Of a DNA stretch of 64,000 nucleotides, positions 1 through 10,735 are shown piece by piece (the stretch's first letter is position 1; every line of letters begins with the position of its first letter). The stretch is from positions 89,215,861-89,279,860 of the forward strand of contig NC_067495.1 of NCBI RefSeq assembly GCF_947179515.1, written 5' to 3'. Under the pieces are notes generated by a model that was not told the origin of the DNA, did no database searches, and saw only the letters and a program-made list of their open reading frames with translations. The translations under genes were made by a program, and so were the position numbers. The DNA is from Apodemus sylvaticus. Lineage: Eukaryota; Chordata; Mammalia; Rodentia; Muridae.

Positions 1-144
1 TGAGATGCATCCCTATTAGCAAACCACGCTGCAGGCCCTGTCCTTGGGATCTTAACTTCAAACTTTTCCAGTGTACTCTAATTTATATTATTTATATGAT
101 AAGTCCTTGACACTTGACAGAGCATATAAAATAATCATTTCTCT

Positions 145-287
145 GTATGGTCTATATGACCTCCCCATCTTGATGTGGTGTAAGGTATAAAATCTCTCAA
201 TTTGATTGTGAATACCTGATGAATTTCTTTCTTCTGATCAATGGAACACTAAAATAAAATAGGATCTATGTGTTGGCATTCACATGA
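145..287 (+). repeat. Direct repeat, copy A (142 bp)
   Basis: This stretch reappears at 965-1106 in the same orientation, about 90% identical by eye, with sequence outside the two copies unrelated. The family is not recognised. The rest of 1-536 holds nothing else I can identify. Confidence 0.8.
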
Positions 288-536
288 TGAAAGAACTATT
301 ACCAGGAAACAGGTCACTGTCAGACAGTTTAAGTGCATGTGTTTAGGGAACCTGACTTTGTTGACATATCATATAGTGTAGAAAGAACATTAAGAAACAA
401 CCTCCATAATTCTTGCCCTGAATTGTGCAGCCAGAAATGGGCATTATTACCTTTCATAAATGAAGGCTGTTTTGACCTACATTGAAGACACCATTGCCTT
501 TAGGAGTGACTTCATAAATCCAAGTGCAGGTCTTTT

Positions 537-760
537 TCATCCCTTCTTCCTTTCTTCACTACCCACCCCTCTCTTCACCCTTTTCTTCCCTTTCTGTTTT
601 CCCTTCTATTCTTTCTTCTCTCTACTATTGCTTCCTTTCCCCCTTCTCCCTTCCTAACTCGCTTGTTTGATTCCATCTCTCATTTTCTTCATTCTTTTTT
701 CTAACTTCCTCTCATTTTCTTCTCCTTCCCCTCTTCTTTCTTTTGCATGACCAGACATCC
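537..760 (+). repeat. CT-rich low-complexity tract
   Basis: Irregular pyrimidine-rich sequence dominated by CTTT, CCCTT and TTCTTC words, with no fixed period. The 65-residue frame across it is compositional and is not treated as a gene. Confidence 0.8.
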
Positions 761-964
761 TAAGTTAATACAATATCTGTATTGTTGAAAAGAGATAAAA
801 CAAATGGTTTTGGATATGGATAGACTTGGGGGAAAGAATTATACAATGCAATATTCTATAAGAGAATCACTTAGACTAGCTGAGCTTAGTTAAAAATAGT
901 AAACCCTCTTTTGCAGTGCTGTCTTGGTTGTATTCACACATTATTGATGTGGGACAGTCTTTAG

Positions 965-1106
965 TATGGTGTATATAACCTCCCCATCTTGATGTGGTGT
1001 AATGTATAAAATCTCTCAATTTGAGTGTGAATACTGGATGAATTTCTTTCTTCTGATCAATGGAAACCTAAAAGACAACAGGATCTATGTGATGGCATTC
1101 ATATGA
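965..1106 (+). repeat. Direct repeat, copy B (142 bp)
   Basis: Second copy of the sequence at 145-287, lying 820 bp downstream. It ends just before a short SINE-like scrap (about 1140-1180, containing the B1-like words TGTAATCCCAGCACT) and the MLT1-like LTR. Confidence 0.8.
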
Positions 1107-1224
1107 CTACAGGGTTATACAAGATTGCCAAACACTGTTTCCAGCCTGGCAAATCAGTGCACACCTGTAATCCCAGCACTGGGATTCTCCCTTTTCTCTG
1201 GCTTCAAGGGAGCAAACAGACATG

Positions 1225-1590
1225 TTTGGAAGCACAACATGGCAAGGCACACTGGGTGTTTTCCAAAAGCTGAAGGTGTCCTCCAGCTGACAGCTGACAA
1301 GTGTTTGTAGCCAGCAGCCATAAAGAAAATGAATCTCTCAATTCTGCAGCCACAAAAACTGGACTCTGTCAACAAACTGAATGAACTTGGAAGTGAGTCC
1401 TTTCCTCATTAATTCTCATATGACACTATGGCCCATCTGACACCTAGAATGCAGTTTTAGAGCCTCAGAAGCAGAGGACACTGCTAAGCTGTGTCTCAAT
1501 TCCTGGCCCACAAAAATGAACAGCTAACGAATACATGATATTTTAAGGTGCAAATGTTTCATAGAAAGATTACACAGTAAATAAGAATAG
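1225..1590 (+). mobile_element. Old MaLR LTR fragment, MLT1-like
   Basis: The order of diagnostic words matches the 3' two thirds of MLT1 LTRs: a CCTCCAGCTGACAGC block, then CTGTCAACAAACTGAATGA, TTGGAAGTGAGTCCT, CAGAGGACAC-GCTAAGC and CTGGCCCACA. It is heavily diverged and has no detectable TSD. The subfamily is uncertain. Confidence 0.5.
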
Positions 1591-1653
1591 ATTTCTTCAC
1601 CAGACCATATATAGAAGCACACATATTATCAGCTGTAAGAAACATCAGATCAA

Positions 1654-1830
1654 CCGGGTAGTGGTGGTGCATGCCTGTAATCCCAGCACTCTGGGAGGCA
1701 GAGGCAGGCAGATTTCTGACTTAGAGGCCAGCCTGGTCTACAGAGTGAGTTCCAGGACAGCCAGGGCTACACAGAGAAACACTGTCTCAAAGAAACCAAA
1801 CCAAAAAAACCTCAAAACACAAAAAAACAT
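1654..1830 (+). mobile_element. B1 SINE
   Basis: Nearly full-length B1, starting at CCGGGTAGTGGTGG, with the GAGGCCAGCCTGGTCTAC and GAGTTCCAGGACAGCC blocks in order and a degenerate A-rich tail from about 1790. The word AAACATCA occurs just before the element (1640-1647) and at the end of the tail (1825-1832), a possible TSD. B1 derives from 7SL RNA and is transcribed by RNA polymerase III. Confidence 0.93.
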
Positions 1831-2223
1831 CATATTGTTCTGTTGTGCCACTCTATTGTAAAAGTAGCTTCATGATTTAATTGATACATACATGAAGAGA
1901 TACTCTTCAAACACTAGAAATAAAAGAAAAAATAAATATTGCACATGTTCTGTCATTCTTTTATTCTCTTTTTCACATAGCCTAGAATCATCTTTAACCC
2001 CCTGTCTCAGATTCTCAAGAATTATGTGTTCATACTACCAAGCCTGCTTTTTATCTCTCTTTTTTTTTCTATTTATACATTTTGAATTTAAAGAATGACA
2101 GTGCTTACATGCTATGAAGAGTTATTTGGAGTTGTGTTAACCTTAGAGGTAGGTAATAATTTCAGCTTTGGGAGATATTTGAGCAAAAATATTTAAGAAA
2201 AATGGCAAAAGAATGGTTTCCCA

Positions 2224-2460
2224 TTGTGTATATATACCACATATTTTGCATCCACTCTTCTGTTGAGGGATACCTGGGTTCTTTCCAGCTTCTGACAATT
2301 ATAAATAGGGCTGCTATGAACATAGTAGAGCATGTATCCTTATTACATGCTGGGGACTTTCAGGGAGTGGGGGGCTAGAAAAGGGGAAACCATTGGAAAT
2401 GTAAATAAAAAAAATATATCGAATAAAAAAAAAACTAAAAAAAAAAAAGAAAAAAGAAAA
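2224..2460 (+). mobile_element. Short LINE-1 insertion with 5' inversion
   Basis: Positions 2224 to about 2353 match the end of L1 ORF2 on the minus strand. From about 2354 the sequence switches to plus-strand L1 3' end (AAAAGGGGAAACC, then GTAAATAAA and an A-rich tail to 2460). The junction shares a GGGA microhomology. A 15-bp TSD (AAGAATGGTTTCCCA, one mismatch) lies at 2209-2223 and 2461-2475. This is the structure left by twin priming, and most of the 3' UTR is missing between the two segments. Confidence 0.9.
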
Positions 2461-2475
2461 AAGAATGTTTTCCCA

Positions 2476-3022
2476 GTCCTTATTCTTAGATAGCATGACT
2501 GCAATATATAGTGATATCTAGTGATTCATTGTTTACCAGTCATTTCTACTGGTCCAATACATACTTTCTTATGTCATTTTATATATAAATTCTTACTTAC
2601 AGACATGTACACGTTAATATGATAATCACAGAATTGTACATAGAAGCTTATAAATCAATTAAATATTAATAATTTGTAATATTTCTGACTTTATGTCTAT
2701 ACCAGTACATGGAATGTGCTTTGTTGGGATCTCAATGAACACTGATCACTAGAATTGCAAATCATTTTATTTTTACACAAATTTCATTAGATTTAATTAA
2801 ATTAAAAAAACAGGTTGGCCGAAATTAAAATTTTGATTTTAAAGTTGTAATTGCCATTATGATTTATACTCATTTTCTTTTATTTATTACTTTGAGTTTT
2901 TAGGGGTAACTTTCAGAAGATACATAGAGAAATTATATAATTTTTTTAAATTGTAATTTGCCATACTTTATGTTTTTTAAACCTTTATCTGCATGACAAA
3001 TAAGTTTTAGATTTTGTACTTT
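2476..3022. other. AT-rich unique DNA, nothing recognised
   Basis: Very A+T-rich sequence with no long frame, SINE, LINE or LTR signature that I could match. Confidence 0.5.
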
Positions 3023-3327
3023 AAGAGGTCAACAAGCTATAGAATGCAGACCAAAATCATTCTGATATCTGTTTGTGAATGTCCCATGAGCTGAACATAA
3101 CTTTTACATGTTCAAAGGTTTAAAAAATGCAAAGGAAGAACAGTATTTGTGATGTAAATTTATTTACTAATGTTAAGAAATAAAGTTATTTTAGACATTG
3201 AGGGAGGGAATTGTATTACATAGCATCAATGACTGTATTCATAGCAAAGGTCAGAGTACAAAAATTGTGTCAGAGCCAGAAGTTCTGCAAAGTTTGTCCT
3301 TTGCCTGAAAAGTTTGCTGATCCTTAG
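3023..3327. mobile_element. Complete fossil hAT-Charlie-type DNA transposon
   Basis: The ends form imperfect terminal inverted repeats: GGTCAACAAGC on the left and the complement of GCTGATCC-type sequence on the right (GTTTGCTGATCC). These match the widespread mammalian GGTCGGCAAAC-type hAT family, and the interior contains the expected TGAGCTGAA-ATAACTTTTACATG block. A degenerate 8-bp flanking duplication (TGTACTTT at 3015-3022, TGTATTTC at 3328-3335) fits hAT insertion. It is non-autonomous, without a transposase frame. Confidence 0.6.
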
Positions 3328-3354
3328 TGTATTTCCTTTAAAAATTTATAAGTA

Positions 3355-4290
3355 TTGCACAGAGTGCTGTACTTCATAATGACATTTCTATTTCCAAATG
3401 TGTCATGTATTTGGACTGTGTTTGTTTTCCCCTGTTTTTCTCCTACTTCCAATATTTTTCCCTTTCCTCTTCCCAAACATCACCTCCACCTCCTTTTAAG
3501 TTTCAGGTACAGGGTAAAACAAGTGAGAAAGTATACAATTCTTATCATTATCTTCCCAAATCTGGCTTCTCTCATTTAATATGATGGTTTTTGATTCCAC
3601 TAATTTTCCCACCAAGGTCATAATTTTGTTCTATTATGTGTCTGGATGAACTTTTCTATGTCCTGTATTTTCTGTAATCATCTATTGATAGTCATCTAGG
3701 CTAGGTCCATTCTAAGATACTGTGGAAAGTGAAGTAATAAGCATCAATAGGAAAGTCTCTGTGATATGCCAAGGTTAGAGTCCTTCAGGTTTCTTCTCAG
3801 GTATCATCCAATTAAATCACAACCTCTATAATAATCTCTACAGTGACCACATGAGTTTATGCTTTTATCAGCAGGATGAAAGAAGAGTTCTTCCCCCAAC
3901 CCTGTTCATCCACACTACCATTTCCTTTCCTGATTATAGCCATAGGGGCAACCTAGTTTTGATTTTAATTTTTCTGATGGCTATGCATGTCGAACATTTC
4001 TTGATCATTTGTTCTTTCATTTTTGAGGTTGGGTTAATTAGGGTTTTGTTATTTAAATGTATGTGGTCTTGATACATTCTAGGCAAGAATCGTCTGGCAG
4101 AAATGTCTTTTCCCCCTTTTGTAGACTGTTCCTTCACTCTGCTAATTGCTTGCCTCTGAAGTGCTTTAATTTGAAGCAACCCCATTTGTTACTTTTCCAG
4201 AGCTACAATAATTTTCATCTGTGCCTAAATCATGAAGTGCTTTTCTTTATAAATTTCATATATTTCAGTTGACAAAGATTTTTCCTATAC
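3355..4290 (-). mobile_element. Old rodent LINE-1, 3' UTR plus ORF2 end
   Basis: On the minus strand a pyrimidine-rich 3' UTR (3410-3500) leads into the ORF2 3' end. Landmarks are CATCTATTGATAGTCATCTAGGCT (3681-3704), the CCATTTCCTTTCCTGATTATAGCCAT block near 3920, and the GCAACCCCATTTGTTA block near 4180. It is heavily mutated and no coding frame survives. The age suggests an Lx-like family. Confidence 0.75.
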
Positions 4291-4634
4291 TTTACACTGA
4301 GTTCTGTGCAGTGAAAAAGATAGGAGTCTCTTTCATTCTACATTTATATAACCACTCTTTCCTGTAACATTATTGAAGAAATTTTCTTTTCTCTAATTTA
4401 TGTATTTCTGACCTTTTCTCTAAAACATTTTTGTCATTAGAACATATATTATATGAAAATATGGATTATAGCAAAATGGTTACATTTCCAATATAAATGA
4501 GACATGGATTATTTCCGTTGAATAAGCACGATGTTTTATTACCTGATATCACTCTTGCAGGTTCACAAAAACAACAGCTAGATGAATTCATTAATAACAC
4601 CGAATAATCTTTGATAGGTTCACATTTCAAGAAC

Positions 4635-4637
<3 letters not shown>
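4291..4637. other. AT-rich DNA, nothing recognised
   Basis: No repeat or exon signature seen. Confidence 0.5.

Positions 4638-4665
<28 letters not shown>
4638..4665 (+). repeat. (CA)14 microsatellite
   Basis: Uninterrupted CA dinucleotides. The following 4670-5310 holds nothing I recognise. Confidence 0.95.
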
Positions 4666-5314
4666 TGTTAATTTAAGTTTCTAGAAAAACAAACAAAGAA
4701 AAAACTCTGACAGTGAATATTGTTTAAAGCTGATTTACTGAGTAAAACCTCAATGCCCGAAGAGAGCTGGAATTTTATAGGACCAGTGTCAATTATTCTT
4801 GAGATATATTAACATATAAATATGCAGGTGTTGACCACCTCTGTATGTGACCTAACATACCTGTGACTATTTGGTAAGATCTTTTGAAAGATACCCACCT
4901 AACCCTACATTTCACTTTCATAAAACTTGAGAATACTGTTCAATGACACCAGAGGCTCTTAGCAAAGATGTGCCTAATTTACTGATATTCATCCATCTGA
5001 TGTTTCTTCCAATGTATAATGAATCTATCTTGACTGTCAGGCCATGCTGATTCATACATGGCTCCAGAATGTGCTATATCTTAGTCCATTGAGGTGAGAA
5101 TTGTTCTTTTACACTGACAATATTAGTTTCCTATTTTTCTTGCCAGAAAGTATGTCTGACAATGTAGAATACCAAAATCATTTTATTTAATACATTCCAT
5201 ATTAATGACTTCAAAATCTTGACATGTATTTCTATCATTTCTTAAACCCTTAACTTGATCCTCACAGATATTTGAGTGACTCTGCCCTAACGTGTCTACC
5301 AAAGTTCAAAATTT

Positions 5315-5432
5315 CAAATCTAGTGGAGGTACATGCCTGTAATCCCTGCCCTTTGCAGTCAGAAGCCAGCAGAGGCCGCATATCAAATTCTGAGCCAGTC
5401 TGTAGACCCTGTCTCAAAATCAAGAAAACAAT
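5315..5432 (+). mobile_element. Degraded B1-like SINE
   Basis: Contains GGAGGTACATGCCTGTAATCCC, a weak GAGCCAGTCTGTAGACCCTGTCTC ending and an AAAATCAAGAAAAC tail. These match B1 or a 7SL-derived relative with many substitutions and a poor middle. Confidence 0.6.
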
Positions 5433-5833
5433 CAGCAAAGTATGAGTTGGCTCTGAGTGGACACTCAAATTTATGTATGTTTCCGGTATCAGGTTTAGTT
5501 TGAATTAACCATTCCATACAATAGGCTTAGATTCATGTTTTATTTGTGAAGAATTTTTTGATACAAAGAAATCAAATAGTTTTCTTATTTAAAATGAAGA
5601 TAGGGTCCTTAAAGTGTAAGAGAAACTAAACTGTAAATATCTTGGAAGAATTATTACTCGTGATTCCTGAGAAAGTATGTGGGATTAGTGGTCTTTCAAA
5701 TCAATGGCAATGGGTATTCAATTGGATCTAATTAACTAATATATACGACTGTACCTTGATTGACTCATTTGTAACACAGTTACAGATTTTCATAAAGTTA
5801 CACATACACACACATATGAGTGTGTGTGTTTGC

Positions 5834-5840
<7 letters not shown>

Positions 5841-5911
<71 letters not shown>
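5841..5911 (+). repeat. Compound (CA)n(TA)n microsatellite
   Basis: CA dinucleotides change abruptly to TA dinucleotides at about 5873 and end in GCATACATACATACA. Frames crossing it encode only Thr-His or Tyr-Ile repeats. Confidence 0.95.
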
Positions 5912-5914
<3 letters not shown>

Positions 5915-5929
5915 TACATACATACAAAT

Positions 5930-6250
5930 TTTTCAGTCTGGACAATGCTACTAATCTTTGTGTTTTCGGAGATGGCCATTTGGTATTGGATAATCAGTTG
6001 TGCTCTTACCTGGGAAAGACTATTTTTCCTGCTCTCAGAATCATTCAATTGTTTGTAGTTTTTTGTATGGGGTTGTGGGTTCTTGTGTTTTTTTTTTCCC
6101 CTGTACACTTTGGCCATCCTTTACTCTTAACACTGGCTTCTTTGTTACAATTAATAAGCAACCAGGGCTGTATCTTTTTCTGTGAGTATAGCTCATTAAA
6201 GGTGAGAGTAGCGTGCATGAAGGCCCTGATTGAATTGCCAATAATCCATG
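5930..6250 (-). mobile_element. Lx-type LINE-1 fragment
   Basis: Contains the minus-strand Lx landmark CCATTTGGTATTGGATAA, then a CTCTTACCTGGGAAAGACTA block and CCTGTACACTTTGGCCATCC. A better preserved fragment of the same region lies at 56345-56835. Overlapping short frames here are shadows of this LINE. Confidence 0.7.
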
Positions 6251-6409
6251 CTAATGCAAACAATTGATGGTAGAGAGGGGTAAAATGATCAAAAATTCAA
6301 AGTTATCGTCCACTGTAGAGCTGTTTGCCACCTGTGTTACATGAGACATTAAGCCTTTTCTATACTGGCTTGCTCTCCAGAGAAAGACAAGTTCCTTCTG
6401 TCTTTTACA

Positions 6410-6570
6410 ATTTTTAAATTTATTTACTCTGTGTTTGCACATGATTACATATTTAGAAGTCAGAGGACAACATGTTGGAGGGAGTAATTTCATCTCAATA
6501 TCAACTTCTTAGGTTTGTCAGGTTTAGAAACAATTGCCTTACCTGCTACTGAGCAGTCTTGACCACTCTC
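6410..6570 (-). mobile_element. B3-type SINE
   Basis: The minus-strand B3 order is visible: a T-rich tail, then AGTCAGAGGACAACATGTTGGAG, then a decayed TCAGGTTTAGAAACAATTGCCTTACCTGCTACTGAG promoter half. B3 is a tRNA-derived rodent SINE. Confidence 0.75.
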
Positions 6571-6589
6571 CTTCATCTCTTTTCATGAC

Positions 6590-7180
6590 TTCACTTTAGT
6601 TTGATTACTAAGTAATATTCTGTCATTTTAAGGTCCCACTGACTGTTTATCTTTTCGTCTTTGGATGAATATTTTGGTTCTTTTAAGGTTTTGCTATTGT
6701 AAATAAATCGCCTACAATACTATGTGCAATTGTGTAGGTAGATACAAGTTTTCAACCAAATTGTAGTGAATTCCAAGAAATATACTTGCTGGGCTTGTGT
6801 GATAAAAGAGTATTTCATGTTCTAAGAAGCCACCAAATTGTCTCCCAAAGTGTTTTCAGCATTCTGTATTCGTAAGTTCTCTCTCCACTACCTCCACAGG
6901 ATTTAATGTCTCTGACTGCATTCCTTCTTATAGTGGCACATCATTGTTGACTTGAATGGCAATGTTCTTGTGGCACAAATATTTAATGCATTTTCATGTG
7001 CTTTGCTTATATTGCTTTATTAGTTGTCCTTACAGTCATATATTCCATATTTAATTTTGGTTATTCATAGTTTTGTTGTTAACGTTAAATTGTTCTTTGT
7101 ATCTTTTGGATATCAGTACTTTTTCAGATGTAAAATTTTCAGATTTTCTTCTGTTTTCCAGCCTATGTTTTTAAGCGAGA
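6590..7180 (-). mobile_element. Ancient LINE-1 ORF2 3' end
   Basis: Typical reverse-complement ORF2-end words in order: TTTGCTATTGTAAATAAATC, TTGCTGGGCTTGTGTGATAA, AAGCCACCAAATTGTCTCCCAAAGTG, CATTTTCATGTGCTTTGC and TATCAGTACTTTTTCAGATG. Divergence is high enough to predate the rodents (L1M-like). Confidence 0.75.
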
Positions 7181-7189
7181 TCAATGTCT

Positions 7190-9893
7190 TTATGATGACT
7201 GTGAGGATATGCATGCCGATTGAAACCAACAGTTGCTGCAATTCTATAGATGTAATTATCTTTATATTTTGAAAATGGTATTGTTGATAGAAATTGTATT
7301 CCTTTCTCAATGTATTTCTCAGACCAATGTAGAAAAATCCCACTTATGTGAGAAAATATGAAAAAGAGATCTACAAGCTACAGAAATCAAAGTAATTTTT
7401 ATTACAAGTATTGAATATAAAATAGGACACTTCTCCCTTACAACTGAAATTGAGGGTTTATGACCATAGGAAATAGCTAATTTTATAAACATCTAAGAAA
7501 AACATTAAGAAAATACTCCTTTTAAATAAAGAATGGCTATCAATGTAATTTCTGAGGGTTACATAAAATTCATCCCAATGAGATATAAGATGATTAAAAT
7601 GTTAACATTATTCAACACTTTTCTTCAAAGTAAAATATCTTAGTTAAATCAATAAAGTGTAATTATTGTGGAAAAAATCACTTCTACATCAGAAAATTAT
7701 CACCTTCATAACCACATTTTCTGATAATAAAATCTAATAAACATGGAAGTCTGAAACTCACTGAGATGGACCACCTTTATAGGTAATACTACCGATGGGG
7801 ATTTTATTCAGTCCTCTTAAGTCCTTTTCATTTAAAAACATATTTCACTTCAACTAAAGTCCTGTCATTGTGAACTTGCATTATGGTTTCCTTATTATAG
7901 TTGCAAAATTCTCCTTTCAAAACTCAATGAGCCTTTTGAAAGGCCCTGCTCAGCCTTAGTTTTCTATCACATCATTCAAAGGCCCTCTGGTTAGAGCATA
8001 ATGAGGGACAGTAGGTTGACATTTATCAAAAACTGTGCATAGTTATGCTTTTCACACCATCTCTCCTTTCTTTGCAACTCTTACAGTTTACCTGTGAAAT
8101 CTGAGTGTTGGTGAACTTAGAAATGTCATCATGTCTTTCTGATTTAATGTCAAAAACTATACTGAATGCTTGAACAAGCTTGTCAAGCTGGTTTGCCACC
8201 CACTAGGAAGGCAAAGGAAGCTTTCTATTAAAGGTTTCAGAATAGGTTCACTTGTTCATGTCAGCTCAAAACACCTCTTTTTCAGTAGTGTGGTATCACA
8301 TGTCCTTGCCTAAGGTCACAGTGCACCTATATTCTCTGTCATTTTGTGAGCCAAACTCTATTGACATTAATGGAACAAAAGAAAACTTTATTTCAGTTTA
8401 GGTAAGATGCTAGGTAAATGTTATATGTATATTTCTATATCTTCCTGTACAACACATAATAATAATAGATTAATTAGTGAGGCAAAGAAAACTGGCAATT
8501 TGCTGAACACTTCTATGATATACAATGCCTACTTGTTACTTCAGATTTGGAAAACTTATTTCAAAGATTAAGAATGCAAGAAAGATGAAAGAAACAGCAC
8601 ATGTATTCCTAGAATCCAATTTCACTTCTACCATGGTCTGCTAGATATGTAAAGTACCTGAATACTGTGTAAGATGCTCTCTCTCCAAAAGCTTTTTATA
8701 ACCTTTGAAAAACTATCTGATTTTCTTTTAATTGTAGTAATGTGATAGAAATTGCTTGCTGTCACAAGGCATTGGTTCTAACTCTAAAAGAGAGAATTAT
8801 TAATTGAATATAGGGCCACAGAATGCTTCTTCCATAACAGCACTGCATGTTACCTTGGACTATTGGAATTCATCCTCAGAGGGAGATTCTTCAATGTAGA
8901 CAGTGACCATGCTCAAGAATGTTTCTTCTGTTAGAGTGAAAGGCTTGTCCTTTCTCTGTTTTGGTGACTTTGCCAGGGATCATACTGTAACTAGAAGAGC
9001 AAACTGCTTCTCCAAATGTTTAAACATCTTCTTACAGCACAGGTAAGAAGAAATACGCCACTAAAAGTGTTAGCAGTCTTTAAGACAATACTTCATTGAG
9101 ATTATATATCATTCTTTTGGTTTTGAACTAGGAGTCATGTTGAAATGTGTTAATGCCCTACTTATGCTGAATTACCATGGTAAACATGTTTTCTGTTTTA
9201 AATACTAAGTACCTAGAGGGAAGGCAGTCTGTGTTTTCATATCCAAATACACCAATTAATTTAGCCTAACAAGTGGATACTGCAAACCAATACTAAAGTT
9301 TTTCCAGAGTAGAACTGTGATTTAGCAGCCAGCTCCTAGCTTAGCCAGTAATACATTCCAACCATGCCAATTAAAAGACACAAACTTCTTGATGATTTCA
9401 ACTTTGTATGTTTAAAACAGGAGCTGGAGTTTCATTTCCTTTCTTTCATTCTTCAAATATTATAGAATATGTAAAATTAAAGTGATCAGAGCTTTGTCAT
9501 GTAAAGGTTACATGATATGTATGCTCAAAAGAGGGGAAGGCTGACATTTGTTCTAGAACTAAAATTAGAAAGTTGGAAAGGGCCTTGGGGATCTTCTTGC
9601 CCTGGAATTGATACCATATTTCTCAATTTGCTCTGTCTTTTACACCAAAACACATCTTCTTTTAAACTTCATAAGGGGTGGAGAGTTTATATTTTCATCT
9701 ACAGAATAACTGTAAGATTACTTAGACTTAAAAATTATATCTCAAATTTTGGGATTCACATCAAGTTGCAAGTATTATGCAAATTATAATATTATGATAA
9801 ATAACTTTCTAAGCCTGAATAATAATCAACTTAGTGGAAATGAAGACACAGTCCACACAATTTATTTTAAAATAACTTTTTAGCCAAGAATTG
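7190..9893. other. Unique AT-rich DNA, nothing recognised
   Basis: About 2.7 kb without a SINE, LINE, LTR or microsatellite signature I can support. Only short chance frames occur. The lack of rodent repeats makes it a reasonable place to look for conserved non-coding DNA, but I cannot measure conservation here. Confidence 0.45.
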
Positions 9894-10082
9894 GACTAGA
9901 GCAGCAATTCTCCATATGTGTGTCATGACCTCTTTGAAAAAAGTTTACCTTCCAATATATTTACATCATGATTCATGATAGTACCAAAAGTACAGTTATG
10001 AAATAGCAATGAAAATACTTTTGTGGGTGGAGGTGTCACAAGTGTCACAGCAATAGAAAAGGTGAGAATCACTGGACTAGAG
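9894..10082. mobile_element. hAT transposon, URR1-like, with 8-bp TSD
   Basis: Element 9902-10074 has terminal inverted repeats (CAGCAATTCTCC; right end reads CAGTGATTCTCACC on the other strand) and is flanked by a perfect 8-bp duplication GACTAGAG at 9894-9901 and 10075-10082. The interior shows GTGTCATGACCTCTTTG, ATATTTACATCATGATTCAT and ACAGTTATGAAATAGCAA, matching the rodent URR1 family. It is about 173 bp and non-autonomous. Confidence 0.9.
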
Positions 10083-10620
10083 GATGAAAATTATATCCCA
10101 CTGTATTTCTTTCTGGAGTATAAACAGTGCTTATGCTATGTTGTGAATTGTTGGAGCCCTAGAATTAATCTGTAGAATGAACACATACATCATGTTTCAT
10201 GCATCCTGAAGCTAATCTACTCACTAGATTTAAAATATTAAACTGCATAGTTAACAACTTCTCTTGGAATATTAACTTATAATGTAACTAAGACCTTTCA
10301 CAAAACCACATTTCTAATATTTATATTAAAATGTGTCACTTCTGTATGGTACCTGACAACTTCTCTATTTTGAGCTTAATCAGCAGTAAATTACAAAGAA
10401 AATAGACTGTTCTGCATGGTTTGTCAATACTCAAAATACAGACTTTTACTTAAAAAGCTAAAAATTGCATGGAAACAATACTATAACAAACCCTAAATAT
10501 TTGTTTTAAATGATTTGTATTTCTTTTCCCTTTATATATTTCCAGATGATAATATGATCCTGAGAACAAAAAAACAATTTCCATGTAAGTGGACTGGGGT
10601 TTGCCCTGAACATACAAGTA
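10083..10620. other. Unique AT-rich DNA, nothing recognised
   Basis: No supported feature. Confidence 0.5.
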
Positions 10621-10623
10621 CTA

Positions 10624-10735
10624 AGATTTAAGCAATATGCTTAAGCTCCCAGAATTTCATTTTACCTATTATGAAAATGGAGATTTAGTTATATCTACTT
10701 CTCAGAATTGCTGTTACTTTTTAATTATATTCATG
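10624..10735 (+). mobile_element. MIR SINE fragment
   Basis: Resembles the 3' half of MIR: GCTTAAGCTCCCAGAATTTCATTTTACCTATTATGAAAATGGAGAT followed by ATCTACTTCTCAGAATTGCTGTTAC. MIR is an ancient tRNA-derived SINE shared by mammals. Confidence 0.6.

Noticed and set aside
145..1106. Reading the 142-bp direct repeats as LTRs of a small retroelement
   Set aside because: No TG...CA ends, primer-binding site, polypurine tract or TSD is visible, and the spacing DNA shows no retroviral sequence.
5824..6267. Overlapping frames of 100-147 codons
   Set aside because: They read through the CA/TA microsatellite into antisense Lx sequence.
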